From contig JACQVF010000023.1 of assembly GCA_016209885.1 (NCBI GenBank), positions 1-64,000 on the forward strand: a stretch of DNA of 64,000 bases. Reading direction: 5' to 3'. This stretch comes from Gemmatimonadota bacterium (GTDB lineage: Bacteria > Gemmatimonadota > Gemmatimonadetes > Longimicrobiales > Gaopeijiaceae). Shown here piece after piece: positions 42,803 to 50,894 of the stretch. The translations under genes were made by a program, and so were the position numbers. The notes below the pieces were generated by a model. The model did not search any database and was not told where the DNA came from. It was given only the letters and a program-made list of their open reading frames with translations. Each line of letters begins with the position of its first letter. Position 1 is the stretch's first letter.

Positions 42803-43555
42803 GTGGAGCTACGGGAGCTGGTCGCCTATCTGGACTCATACCTGGCGGTCGGGGAAGTGCCGGACTACCCGGAGGCGCTGAACGGGCTTCAGGTGGAGGG
42901 GTGCCCGGAGGTGCGGCGGGTCTGTGCGGCGGTGGACGCGAGCGAGGCGGCGATTCGCGAGGCGGTGGCCCGGGGGTGCGATCTCCTTCTGGTTCATCAT
43001 GGGTTGTTCTGGGGCGGGGTCCGTCCGCTCACAGGGCGGCACTACCGCAAGGTTGCTCCGCTCATTAAGGCGGATGTCAGCCTGTACAGCGTCCACCTGG
43101 CTCTGGACGCCCACTCCGAGGTAGGCAACTGCGCGGTGCTCGGCCGGTCGCTGGACATCGCCCTGGAGGGCCGGTTCGGCGAGTATCGTGGTTATCCCGT
43201 AGGCTGGTGGGGCCGTACGCGGGGCACGCGGGACGAGCTGCGGCATCGGATCACGGCGTTGCTCGGGCAGGCGGTGCGGCTGATCGCCGGGGGTCCCGAG
43301 GCGGTGGACCGGGTAGGAGTATTAACCGGCGGCGGGAGCGGGTACATCGAGGCCGCCGCACGGGTGGGACTGGACACGCTCATCACGGGCGAGGGCTCGC
43401 ATCAAACGTACTTCGACGCCATGGAATCGGGCGTGAACGTGTTCTACGCGGGTCACTACGCCACGGAGACGTGGGGGGTGCGTGCGCTCGCGCGGCACCT
43501 CGAGGAGCGGTTCGCGATTCCCTGGGAGTTCATCGACCAGCCGACGGGGTTCTGA
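42803..43555 (+). CDS. Nif3-like dinuclear metal centre protein
   Basis: A 250-residue protein of the Nif3/DUF34 (GTP cyclohydrolase I type 2-like) family. The metal ligands are visible in LLLVHHGLFWGG, HLALDAHSEVGN, ITGEGSHQTYFDA and GHYATE. The family forms hexameric toroids with two metals; its cellular role is debated, with nucleotide-linked hydrolase activity in some members. GTG 42803 is chosen because GAGGGAGGGG precedes it and the family starts there; ATG 42728 would add 25 residues. Confidence 0.9.
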   Translation: MELRELVAYLDSYLAVGEVPDYPEALNGLQVEGCPEVRRVCAAVDASEAAIREAVARGCDLLLVHHGLFWGGVRPLTGRHYRKVAPLIKADVSLYSVHLALDAHSEVGNCAVLGRSLDIALEGRFGEYRGYPVGWWGRTRGTRDELRHRITALLGQAVRLIAGGPEAVDRVGVLTGGGSGYIEAAARVGLDTLITGEGSHQTYFDAMESGVNVFYAGHYATETWGVRALARHLEERFAIPWEFIDQPTGF

Positions 43556-43602
43556 TCCGCGGGGCCATCGAGTGGCGCGGCCCCTATGCTCTGGAGACGG
43601 TC

Positions 43603-43998
43603 ATGCCGTGCATGCGACGGTTCCCTGCCATGGTTTTCGTTGCTGTCTGCTTCCCGTTGAGCGGCTGCTACAGCGCCCAGGAGGAAGCTCTGGATCGGGG
43701 CGTTGCCTATGCGAAGAACGCCCTCGAGCGGGTCGGGAGCGACCCACTCGCCGCCGCATCGCTCGAAAGCACGCTGGAGATGGGTGGCGGCATCATGTCA
43801 TACCTCTACGCCGGGATGCCGGATGATCCCTCCTTCCCGCGGTTCACGACGGGCCGTCCGAGCCAGCCGTGGACGGTGGTCGTGCGCGAGGGCGAGGGGG
43901 AGCGGGAGTTCGTGATCGAAGGCTACGGCGAGGATCTCGACTCGCCGCGGAAAGTCGAGAGGGTCACGCTCCCGGAGAATCTGCCGGTGCCGCGTTAG
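43603..43998 (+). CDS. Small predicted lipoprotein
   Basis: A 131-residue protein with signal AMVFVAVCFPLSGC and Cys22 in a good lipobox. The mature part is helical at first (EEALDRGVAYAKNALERVG) and then beta-rich and acidic (WTVVVREGEGEREFVIEGYGEDL). No family is recognised. ATG 43603 has GGAG nearby; ATG 43612 is an alternative. It is the last intact gene before the decayed accessory region. Confidence 0.65.
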   Translation: MPCMRRFPAMVFVAVCFPLSGCYSAQEEALDRGVAYAKNALERVGSDPLAAASLESTLEMGGGIMSYLYAGMPDDPSFPRFTTGRPSQPWTVVVREGEGEREFVIEGYGEDLDSPRKVERVTLPENLPVPR

Positions 43999-44279
43999 GT
44001 GGGGCGCGCTCGAGCGCGGGCTTCGACCAGCCGATCGGCAGCTGGAGGCCCAGCACGGCCCTCAACCGGGGAACCGAGTGATCGATAGCGCCTACTGGCT
44101 GCTCAAGGTCAACGGGGAATACCTGCTGTCGCGCCTGTGACGGGCGGGATTCTCGACCGGCTTCTCAGCCATGGTCTCCGTTCTGGTTGGGAGGAAACGC
44201 GGGCAGTCTCCCGAGCTCCTGGAGACCCGATTCCGTTCGGCAGACGAGGCGCAAGCATGCATGCGGGCCGCCCATGCCG

Positions 44280-44403
44280 CCCCGCCCCCGCGCTCTCCGC
44301 CCTTCCCGTCTCACCCCAAACCCTTCGCCTCGTCTTCCCTGTTCGCCCGGACCCCACGCCCTACCGTCCTGATCGGGCCCAAGGGCCTTTGGATTCCTTT
44401 CTA
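44280..44403. repeat. Diverged repeat, copy 1
   Basis: This stretch resembles 47345-47476: both run CCGCCCCCG..., CGCCTCGTCTTCC, TTCGCC(G)GGACCCC, and end GATCGGG(C/T)CCAAGGGCCTTTGGATT. The end is a near-palindrome around AAGGGCCTT. Each copy lies beside IS110 remnants, so it may be the flank or end of the same lost element. Confidence 0.6.
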
Positions 44404-44414
44404 TGGGGCAGGTT

Positions 44415-44476
44415 GTCAAGACACACCCCACCGTGCAGCTTGACCCGTGCGCGTCCAGTCCGATATACCCGTCCAT
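44415..44476 (-). mobile_element. IS110-family transposase, N-terminal remnant
   Basis: The minus strand reads MDGYIGLDAHGSSCTVGCV, the N-terminus of an IS110-type DEDD transposase, with the first catalytic Asp in GLDAH. Homology then ends abruptly against the repeat copy. Only about 20 codons remain, so the element is dead. Confidence 0.6.
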
Positions 44477-44897
44477 GGGCGTTCTCCACACTGACTGAGG
44501 GGACTTGCTCGTGGGCCCTCTCGAGCATGTCCCCGTCGTGCGGAGAACGCCACCCTGTTTCGGGGCTCAGCCGTCGCATCGCCATACCGCCGGTCGCGGA
44601 CGCCATGCCCCTATGATGCCTATCCCTCCACTTGCCGAGGGCCCGCTTCAGGCTCCCACCGGGCAGTTCTGCCTCCGCCACGACCAGGTCCGCCGGCTTC
44701 CGCGCGAGCAGTCGGCTCATGGCGTCTCCGAGCTGGGGGTCATAACGGCCCCAAGGCTAAGGCGCTCGCCTGAAAGCACCAGAGGCGGGGACGGTTTGGG
44801 TCACCTGCCCCTTCGGGAACCGGGATGCTCCGGAGGGGATTCCCACGAGGAAGGGTTGATCGTCCAGGAATTGAAGATCAGGTAATGTTGTAAGGGG

Positions 44898-45299
44898 ATG
44901 CACCGCCGCTTCCGGTTCGTTGCCGGCCTCGCGACGCTTGTCGCCATGACCCTCTCAGTGGCCGAGGGGGTGTGGGCTTCCGTTTGTCTGCCGGGCACGC
45001 TCGAGGTCGCGAACCTCGCAGCGGCCGAGGATGGCCGTGGTCCCCACGAGGATTGCATGAGCGCCGGTGGCCAGGAGCAGTCATCGGATTCCGAGAAAGG
45101 GAACCCGTCCCCAGTCCCCAACTGTCCCTTGAGTCCCCTGGGGATCACGGGATCCTGCGCTGCCGCCGCATCGCTTCCGACCGGCGTCCCCTGGCCGTCG
45201 ATCTCGCCTGCGCCGGAGCATCCGTTCACTTGCTCGTCCCCGGAGGCGTTTCGCCCCCGGGTCTCCGCCACGGACCTGTTCCATCCCCCCAGAGCCTGA
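44898..45299 (+). CDS. Exported Cys-containing protein upstream of tolC remnant
   Basis: A 133-residue protein with a signal peptide (FVAGLATLVAMTLSVAEGVWAS). The mature part has spaced cysteines (VCLPG, EDCMSAG, PNCPLSPLG, GSCAAA, FTCSS) and many Pro/Ser. Small proteins of this style often precede heavy-metal efflux genes, which fits the CusA remnant downstream, but I cannot name a family. ATG 44898 is preceded by AAGGGG almost without a spacer, so translation may be weak. Confidence 0.5.
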   Translation: MHRRFRFVAGLATLVAMTLSVAEGVWASVCLPGTLEVANLAAAEDGRGPHEDCMSAGGQEQSSDSEKGNPSPVPNCPLSPLGITGSCAAAASLPTGVPWPSISPAPEHPFTCSSPEAFRPRVSATDLFHPPRA

Positions 45300-45305
45300 C
45301 CAGGT

Positions 45306-45350
45306 AGCGATTAGCGATCACGCTTCACGAACCGCGAATCGCTAATCGCT
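45306..45350. promoter_or_regulatory. Perfect 13-bp inverted repeat before tolC remnant
   Basis: AGCGATTAGCGAT at 45306-45318 and ATCGCTAATCGCT at 45338-45350 are exact arms around 19 bases. Each arm is itself a direct repeat of GCGAT. There is no T-tract. It may be an operator of a metal-responsive repressor for the efflux genes, or a terminator of the small exported-protein gene. Confidence 0.5.
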
Positions 45351-45490
45351 GAAGTCCCGGCGTCGCACGCCCCGTGCCCGCCCACGCCCATGGAGTCGGG
45401 GCGTGCAGCGGCGCATACGGGCACGTATCCGCCGGCGCGATTCACGCTGCAAGGCAGACCGACGCAGAGGCTGTCAGACGAGGTTCGACG

Positions 45491-47195
45491 ATGATGAACA
45501 TCCTGCAGATCACGCTGAAGATCAGGGCAATTCCCGGTCCGGCTGCCCGGGTCCTGGCGGTGCCGCTCGCACTTCTCAGCGCCACGGCACCCGTCCTCGC
45601 CCAGCAGCCATCGGCGGCGGGGACAGCGGACGCCGAGCTGGCCGCGCTACTGGCCGAGGCCGAGACGAACAACCCGGAGCTGTTCGCGGCGAAGAAGGCG
45701 CTGGAGGCCGCGCGCGCACGGGTGCCGCAGGCCGGCGCGCTCCCCGACCCGACGGTCGGCGTCGGGCTGATGTATCTCCCCGTGTCGACCCTGAGCTACG
45801 GCACCGAGGGCATGACCATGACGAGCGTGGGAGTCTCGGGGATGCTCCCGTTCCCCGGGAAGCTGGCCCTCCGCGAGGAGACCGCCAGGCTCCTGGCCGA
45901 CGCCGCGCAGTGGGAAGTCGAGCGGGTAAGGCAGAGGGTGGTGAGCGAGGTCAAGTCCGCCTACTACGAGCTGTACCTGGTCGATCGTGCCCTCGAGATC
46001 ACGCGCCAGAACGAGCTCCTGCTCGCCGACTTCGCCCGCCTCAGCTCGGCGAAGTACGGCGTGGGCGGGGGCGCGCAGGCGGACGTGCTCAAGGCGCAGG
46101 TCGAGCGGACGCGGCTCGAAGAGGAGCTCGTATCGTTGCGCCAGCGGTGGGAGGCGGTGGCGGCGCGCCTGAACGCACTGCTGGGAAGGCCCACGGGCGC
46201 GCCGCTGCCCGCGCCCGCGATCCCGGAACGGCTGCTCGAGGTGGCCACGGCCCCCGCGCCTCCTGGCCAGGTGACCTTCGCGTCCGCCTCGGCGCTCGTG
46301 GGCGGCGGCCGCGCCGGCGAGGGGGCGTGGCAGATCCCGGCGGTCGAGGCGCTCCAGCGTCGTGCCCTCGAGCACAACCCCATGATCCGGCGCCACGTAC
46401 AGCGCATCGCGGCGCAGCGCACGCAGATCGAGCTGGCCGGGAAGGCCACGCTCCCGGACTTCCACATCTCGCTCGGATACGGGCAGCGGTCCGGGGGCTT
46501 CGGCGACCTGGTGAGCGCCGTGGTCTCGGTGCCGGTCCCCGTCTTCGCCGGCCGCAAGCAGCAGCAGGCCGTGGTGGAGGAGGAGGCGACCCTGGCGGAC
46601 CTGGAGGCGCAGTATGCCGCCATGGTCACTCTCGCGATCATCTTCCTGCTCCTCTACTTCAACTTTGGCAGCGTGTCGGAGAGCGTGCTCGTGATGGCGT
46701 CCCTGCCCTTCGCGCTGGTCGGGAGCGTCTGGCTCCTCTGGGCCCTGGGCTACAACCTCTCGGTGGCCGTCTGGGTCGGGATCATCGCCCTGGCGGGCGT
46801 GGCGGCGGAGACCGGCGTGGTCATGCTCGTCTACCTGGATCATGCGTGGGAGGCCCGGCGCGCGCAGGGGAAGCTGAGCGCGCGTGACCTCTACGAGGCC
46901 ATCCTGGAGGGCGCGGTCCTCCGGGTGCGGCCAAAGCTCATGACTTGTGAGCGCCATCATCGCCGGCCTCCTGCCGATCCTCCTGGGCGGCGGCACCGGC
47001 GCCACAGTCATGAAGCGGATCGCCGCGCCGATGGTGGGCGGCATGGTCTCATCCGCGATCCTCACCCTGGTCGTGATCCCGGCCGTCTACTCCCTGTGGC
47101 GCGGCTGGGAGCTGAGGCTGGAGCTCGCGCGCCGGCGGGAGACGGTGCCTGAGCGCGACGAGGCAGGCTTCGTGCCCGCCCGGGTTGGGGATTGA
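45491..47195 (+). pseudogene. TolC-CusA hybrid left by a large deletion, plus frameshift
   Basis: From ATG 45491 (GAGG upstream) the product is a TolC-family outer-membrane efflux protein: signal, [31 protein letters not shown] (in pieces), [20 protein letters not shown] and further to DLEAQYAAM. At about 46623 it passes in frame into the last part of a heavy-metal RND pump (CusA type): [46 protein letters not shown]. The end of TolC, any CusB and about 80% of CusA are gone. One extra base near 46942 then shifts the frame; [21 protein letters not shown] continues in the frame ending at 47195. It cannot form a working pump. Confidence 0.85.
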
Positions 47196-47528
47196 GCGGA
47201 GGCCGTGCCCGCCTGGCCGGGAGATCAGGCAGCGACTCAGCGACTCACCGGCTCACTCGCTCACTCGCTCAGCGCTTCGCTGCCGGCCCCGACGCGGCGC
47301 GTGAATCCCTCCCGGAGCCAGGCCGGCCGCGCGTGCCGCCCCCGCCCTCGCCGCCTTCTCTGCGTTTCCGCCCTCACCCCCCAACCCCTCGCCTCGTCTT
47401 CCTTCTTCGCCGGGACCCCGGCCTTACCCGCGCCGTAGCTTGCTGATCGGGTCCCAAGGGCCTTTGGATTTCCTATCCTATCCCCGCACCTACGAGGAGA
47501 CACGGCGAGCTGGCGGGCGCGCTGGCGG
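47196..47528. other. Gene-free stretch with repeat copy 2
   Basis: No gene is seen. Short CTCACTCG/GACTCA repeats occur at 47230-47275, and the second copy of the diverged repeat occupies 47345-47476, with the end GATCGGGTCCCAAGGGCCTTTGG matching copy 1 in pieces. Confidence 0.55.
47345..47476. repeat. Diverged repeat, copy 2
   Basis: This is the partner of 44280-44403, about 3 kb apart and in the same orientation. The two copies flank the TolC-CusA remnant, so recombination between such repeats could have caused deletions here. Confidence 0.6.
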
Positions 47529-47775
47529 GGAGCCTCGAGGTGGCTCCCACCGCTGGGCGCCTTCGACACGGCCGCGGAAACGAGGACGTCCGTCATACCG
47601 CTGGCGCTCCGGGGCACGCGGCGCGTGCTGCGCGACGGAATGTGGCTGCCGCGGCCGGCCCCGATCCACGTGTGGGTCGGCCCGGCCATCGCGCCGGAGA
47701 GCCAGGCGTGGAAAGCCGTGATCGAGCTGCGCGACCGTACCGCCGAGGCCATCGCGGCGCACTGCGGCTTTTCGG
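47529..47775 (+). pseudogene. PlsC-type acyltransferase, C-terminal fragment
   Basis: The plus strand reads PLGAFDTAAETRTSVIPLALRGTR and then LRDGMWLPRPAPIHVWVGPAI and ELRDRTAEAIAAHCG, the C-terminal end of 1-acyl-glycerol-3-phosphate acyltransferases. The HX4D catalytic motif and all of the N-terminal half are absent. It is joined without a gap to IS110 sequence on the other strand. Confidence 0.65.
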
Positions 47776-47790
47776 GCCTCGGCTCTCGCT

Positions 47791-48000
47791 CACGCCCGCG
47801 AGCTCCTCGACGTGTGGCGCGAGTATCTCGTAGAGCCATTCCGACAGCGTCCCCTCCTCCACGCACCGATGCCGGTCCTTCGGAACCGCGCGGATCACCT
47901 CCACCAGCGCCCGAGCGTTCGTCTCCACCACCTGCGTGCTGAGACGCTTCCCGCTGGGTGTGATCACCGCCAACGTGCAGCTTGACACATGCGCTATCGT
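47791..48000 (-). mobile_element. IS110-family transposase, N-terminal fragment
   Basis: The minus strand reads AHVSSCTLAVITPSGKRL, VVETNARALVEVIRAVP and CVEEGTLSEWLYEILAPHVEE, a well-preserved N-terminal third of an IS110 DEDD transposase (the second acidic residue lies in EEGT). The extreme N-terminus is damaged (PTIAHV where YIGLDAHV is expected), and after HVEEL it runs into the plsC fragment. The Tnp_2 catalytic Ser domain is absent. Confidence 0.75.
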
Positions 48001-48335
48001 GGGGCTGCATCGAGATCGAGGGCGGACAAGCGTCCTTCAAGGACGCGAAGCTTTATCCGGGCGGCGGACGGGAGTGGGACTGGAGAGAGCCGGAAACCGA
48101 GCACGTTCCGGGGATCCAGCCGGCCGATGTCGAGGAGCTGATCGAACGGGGGGTGACCGTGGTCGTTCTCTCGAAGGGGATGCTCGAGCGGCTGCACGTG
48201 TGCGCCGAGACCCTGGCGATGCTCCGGGAGCGAGGAATCGCGGCTCACGTGCTCCAGACCGAGAAGGCTGTGCGGCTCTACAACGACCTCTGCGGGCGGG
48301 AGGCGGTGGCAGGGTTGTTCCACTCCACGTGCTGA
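47982..48335 (+). CDS. Mth938/NDUFAF3-family protein
   Basis: A protein of up to 117 residues from the Mth938-like domain family (SWGCIEIEGGQASFKDAKLYPGG, TEHVPGIQPADVEELIERGV, HVLQTEKAVRLYNDLCG, GLFHSTC at the end). Bacterial members are of unknown function; the mitochondrial relative helps complex I assembly. The domain is complete, but its natural start appears lost: the IS110 fragment abuts residue 6 or so, and only TTG 47982 is available, with no ribosome site. Expression is doubtful. Confidence 0.75.
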   Translation: MTHALSWGCIEIEGGQASFKDAKLYPGGGREWDWREPETEHVPGIQPADVEELIERGVTVVVLSKGMLERLHVCAETLAMLRERGIAAHVLQTEKAVRLYNDLCGREAVAGLFHSTC

Positions 48336-48357
48336 GCCCGGGAGGTATCTTCAAGAG

Positions 48358-50595
48358 GTGTGGAAACAGGTGGAAGGCTCTAGCACCGCGCAGCGCTGGT
48401 CCACGCGGGCGCCGTGGGTCTGCGGGTTGACCGTCGTCCTGGCGACGGTCGGTGTGCGGCCGGTCTCTGCGGCCCAGGAGAGCCGGGGGCTCTACCAGAT
48501 CAGGGCGGTGCGGGTGGATGAGGGCCCGGTGCTCGACGGCGTGCTGGACGAGGCCGTCTGGCAAACGGCCGCCGTGATCGACGAGTTCATCCAGCAGGAG
48601 CCCGCGGAAGGAGCGCCTGCGACCGAACGCACCGAGGTGTGGGTGCTCCACGACGAACGCAACCTGTACGTGGCGATGCGCGCGTTCGACTCGCTGCCGG
48701 ATGGGGTCATCGCCACCGAAATGCGGCGTGACTCGGACCGGCTCCTGGAGGAGGACAACTTCCAGATCATCCTCGATACCTTCAATGACTCGCGCTCGGC
48801 GTACATGTTCGTCACAAGCCCCCTCGGCGCGAAGCTCGATCAACAAGTGTTCGAGGAGGGCGAAGGTGGGCGCCGGGGGATTTCATCCAACATCAACCGG
48901 GACTGGGACGGTGTCTGGCACGTGTCGGCGCGTCGGACGCCGAACGGCTGGACGGCGGAGATCGCGATCCCGATGGTCACGCTCCGCTTTCCGGACGCGG
49001 AGACTCAGGACTGGGGCATCAACTTCATGCGGAACATCCGGCGCAAGAACGAGCAGGTGTTCTGGGCGCCGATTCCGAAGGCATACAGCCTGACGCGCGT
49101 CAGCCTGGCCGGCAGCTTGATCGGCCTGCGGTCGCTCTCCCGGGGACGCGATCTACGCATCAAGCCGTTTCTCGTTGGCGGCGGCCGCCGTGTGCTCTCC
49201 AGCGGCGACGCGGACAACTCGGTGCAGCGGGACATGGGGCTGGATGTGAAGTACGGTGTGAGCGCGGGACTCAATCTCGACGTGACCGTCAACACCGATT
49301 TCGCGCAGGCCGAAGTGGACGACGAGCGGGCCAAGCTGACCCGGTTTGCGTTGTTCTTCCCGGAAAAGCGCGAGTTCTTCCTCGAGAACGCCGTGCAGTT
49401 CAATGTCGGCACGACGGCCTCGTTCGACCGCCTGGCTGACCTATTCTTCAGCCGGCGGATCGGGTTGTCGGAGACGGGCGCGCACGTTCCGATCCTCGGC
49501 GGGGCGCGGCTGTCGGGGAAGGTGGGCCGACACAACCTCGCCGTGATGGACATCCAGACCGATGAGGCGTTCGGTCGACCCGGCGAGAACTTCCTCGTGG
49601 CGCGGTACAGCCGTGACGTCTTTGCGCGGTCGAAGGTCGGCGGGATCTTCATCAACAAGGAGGCGACGGGCGGCGGCCATTTCAATCGGACGTCTGCCGC
49701 CGACATGACGCTGGCCCTCCACCCGAGCCTGACGGTCAACGGCTTCGTCGCCAAGACGTCGACACCGGGTGTCTCGGACGGGCAGTTCGGCGGCCACCTG
49801 AGGGCCGGCTGGCTGAACCGCGCCTGGAACATCTACGGGGAGTACACGGACCTCCAGGACAACTTCAACGCGGAAGTAGGTTTCGTGCCGCGACGCGGGA
49901 TTCGCACGAGCAAGTTCCACATCGAACGCAACCCGCGACCGGGGCGATTCGGCATCCGGGTGCTCGAGCCGATGGTCAACATCACCTACACGACCGACCA
50001 GGACAATCGGCTGTTGACGCGGCGGATTCACCAGATGCTCGGCACCCGGTTGGAGAACGGCGCCTACATCAACATCTGGTACAACGACTACTTCGAGCAG
50101 CTCGACGAGCCGTTTGCGGTGCAGGGCGACGTGGTGATTGCCCCCGGCGCCTATCGGTTCGGCGAATGGCGGTTCTCGTTTAGCAGTGACCCGTCGCGCC
50201 GGCTCTATCACAGCGTGTCGTATTCGCCGCAGACGTTCTTCGACGGCACGCGCACGGACATCGACCTGCGGCTGGGCGTTCGCGCGACCAGCCAACTGGC
50301 GACGGAAGTGGGGTATTCGCGGAACGCCGTCGACCTGCCTGCCGGCGCGTTCACCGTGGACATTGGGTCAATACGGCTCGATTACGCGGTGTCTCCCAAC
50401 ATGACGCTGCGCGCCCTCACCCAGTACAACTCGTCGAGCCACCAGTGGAGCACGAGCGCGCGGTTCAACTTCATCTATCGCCCCGGAAGCGATCTCTACA
50501 TCGTCTATGACGAGGTGCGTCGGGATGTGCCCGGTCTGGCCGGGTTTCGGGATCGCCAGCTCATTCTGAAATTCACCTATCTGCTCTCTCGGTAG
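48358..50595 (+). CDS. DUF5916 outer-membrane protein with CBM9-like domain
   Basis: A 745-residue exported protein. The signal spans about residues 20-39 (VCGLTVVLATVGVRPVSAAQ). A CBM9-like carbohydrate-binding domain (RVDEGPVLDGVLDEAVWQTA to about 220) leads into a DUF5916 barrel: ALFFPEKREFFLENAVQF, LFFSRRIGL and the terminal strands ending QLILKFTYLLSR. These proteins are abundant in Bacteroidota and Gemmatimonadota and are thought to sit in the outer membrane, handling carbohydrates or peptides; the role is not proven. The start is GTG 48358 with GGAGG 12 nt upstream. Confidence 0.88.
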   Translation: MWKQVEGSSTAQRWSTRAPWVCGLTVVLATVGVRPVSAAQESRGLYQIRAVRVDEGPVLDGVLDEAVWQTAAVIDEFIQQEPAEGAPATERTEVWVLHDERNLYVAMRAFDSLPDGVIATEMRRDSDRLLEEDNFQIILDTFNDSRSAYMFVTSPLGAKLDQQVFEEGEGGRRGISSNINRDWDGVWHVSARRTPNGWTAEIAIPMVTLRFPDAETQDWGINFMRNIRRKNEQVFWAPIPKAYSLTRVSLAGSLIGLRSLSRGRDLRIKPFLVGGGRRVLSSGDADNSVQRDMGLDVKYGVSAGLNLDVTVNTDFAQAEVDDERAKLTRFALFFPEKREFFLENAVQFNVGTTASFDRLADLFFSRRIGLSETGAHVPILGGARLSGKVGRHNLAVMDIQTDEAFGRPGENFLVARYSRDVFARSKVGGIFINKEATGGGHFNRTSAADMTLALHPSLTVNGFVAKTSTPGVSDGQFGGHLRAGWLNRAWNIYGEYTDLQDNFNAEVGFVPRRGIRTSKFHIERNPRPGRFGIRVLEPMVNITYTTDQDNRLLTRRIHQMLGTRLENGAYINIWYNDYFEQLDEPFAVQGDVVIAPGAYRFGEWRFSFSSDPSRRLYHSVSYSPQTFFDGTRTDIDLRLGVRATSQLATEVGYSRNAVDLPAGAFTVDIGSIRLDYAVSPNMTLRALTQYNSSSHQWSTSARFNFIYRPGSDLYIVYDEVRRDVPGLAGFRDRQLILKFTYLLSR

Positions 50596-50599
50596 ACCG

Positions 50600-50738
50600 A
50601 GCAGCGGACGAGCCGCTCGATCTTGGCCAGCAGTACGAGGTGCGAGCGCTCGTCTCGCGCCAGCACAAGAAACAGGATATCCGTCTTCCGTCCGTGGAGC
50701 GGGCCGAACGCCACGGGCTCGGCGGTGCGGGTCAGCGC
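50600..50738 (-). pseudogene. PTS EIIA (PtsN-like), C-terminal fragment
   Basis: The minus strand reads ALTRTAEPVAFGPLHGRKTDI followed by LFLVLARDERSHLVLLAKIERL, the end of PtsN-type EIIA domains. The part upstream with the phosphorylated His does not read through in one frame; only scraps such as GEGGDAL follow. It is convergent with the DUF5916 gene. The family is clear, the gene broken. Confidence 0.5.
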
Positions 50739-50894
50739 GACTATGTGGGCGGCATCGCTTGCTGCGGGGGGAGGGAACGACCCTTACACAGAGCATCGCC
50801 ACCTTCTCCGGGCCGCGCATCCGCGTGGTCCGGTGCTGACGTCCGCCAGGTGCACCCCGGCTTCGTCATGTGGGGGAGCAGGCTCGGAGCTGTC
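50739..50894. other. Short stretch with nothing clear
   Basis: Together with the PtsN-like fragment this makes about 300 bases without an intact gene between the DUF5916 and protease genes. The N-terminal part of the lost PtsN-like gene may lie here in scrambled form. I see nothing else. Confidence 0.4.

Larger units (their letters stand above)
43999..44897. other. Decayed intergenic region with IS110 remnant
   Basis: About 900 bases without an intact gene. They hold a repeat copy (44280-44403) and the N-terminal scrap of an IS110-family transposase (44415-44476, minus), listed separately. A minus-strand open frame of 119 codons at 44361-44720 starts MSRLLARKPADLVVAEAELPG, faintly like a receiver domain, but without support. 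The rest shows nothing recognisable. Confidence 0.55.

Noticed and set aside
45647-47065. 472-codon open frame on minus
   Set aside because: Antisense of the TolC-CusA remnant; the plus frame has clear homology.
47982-47987. TTGACA as a -35 box for the Mth938 gene
   Set aside because: The bases are reverse-strand IS110 coding sequence, similar in the other remnant, and no -10 follows.
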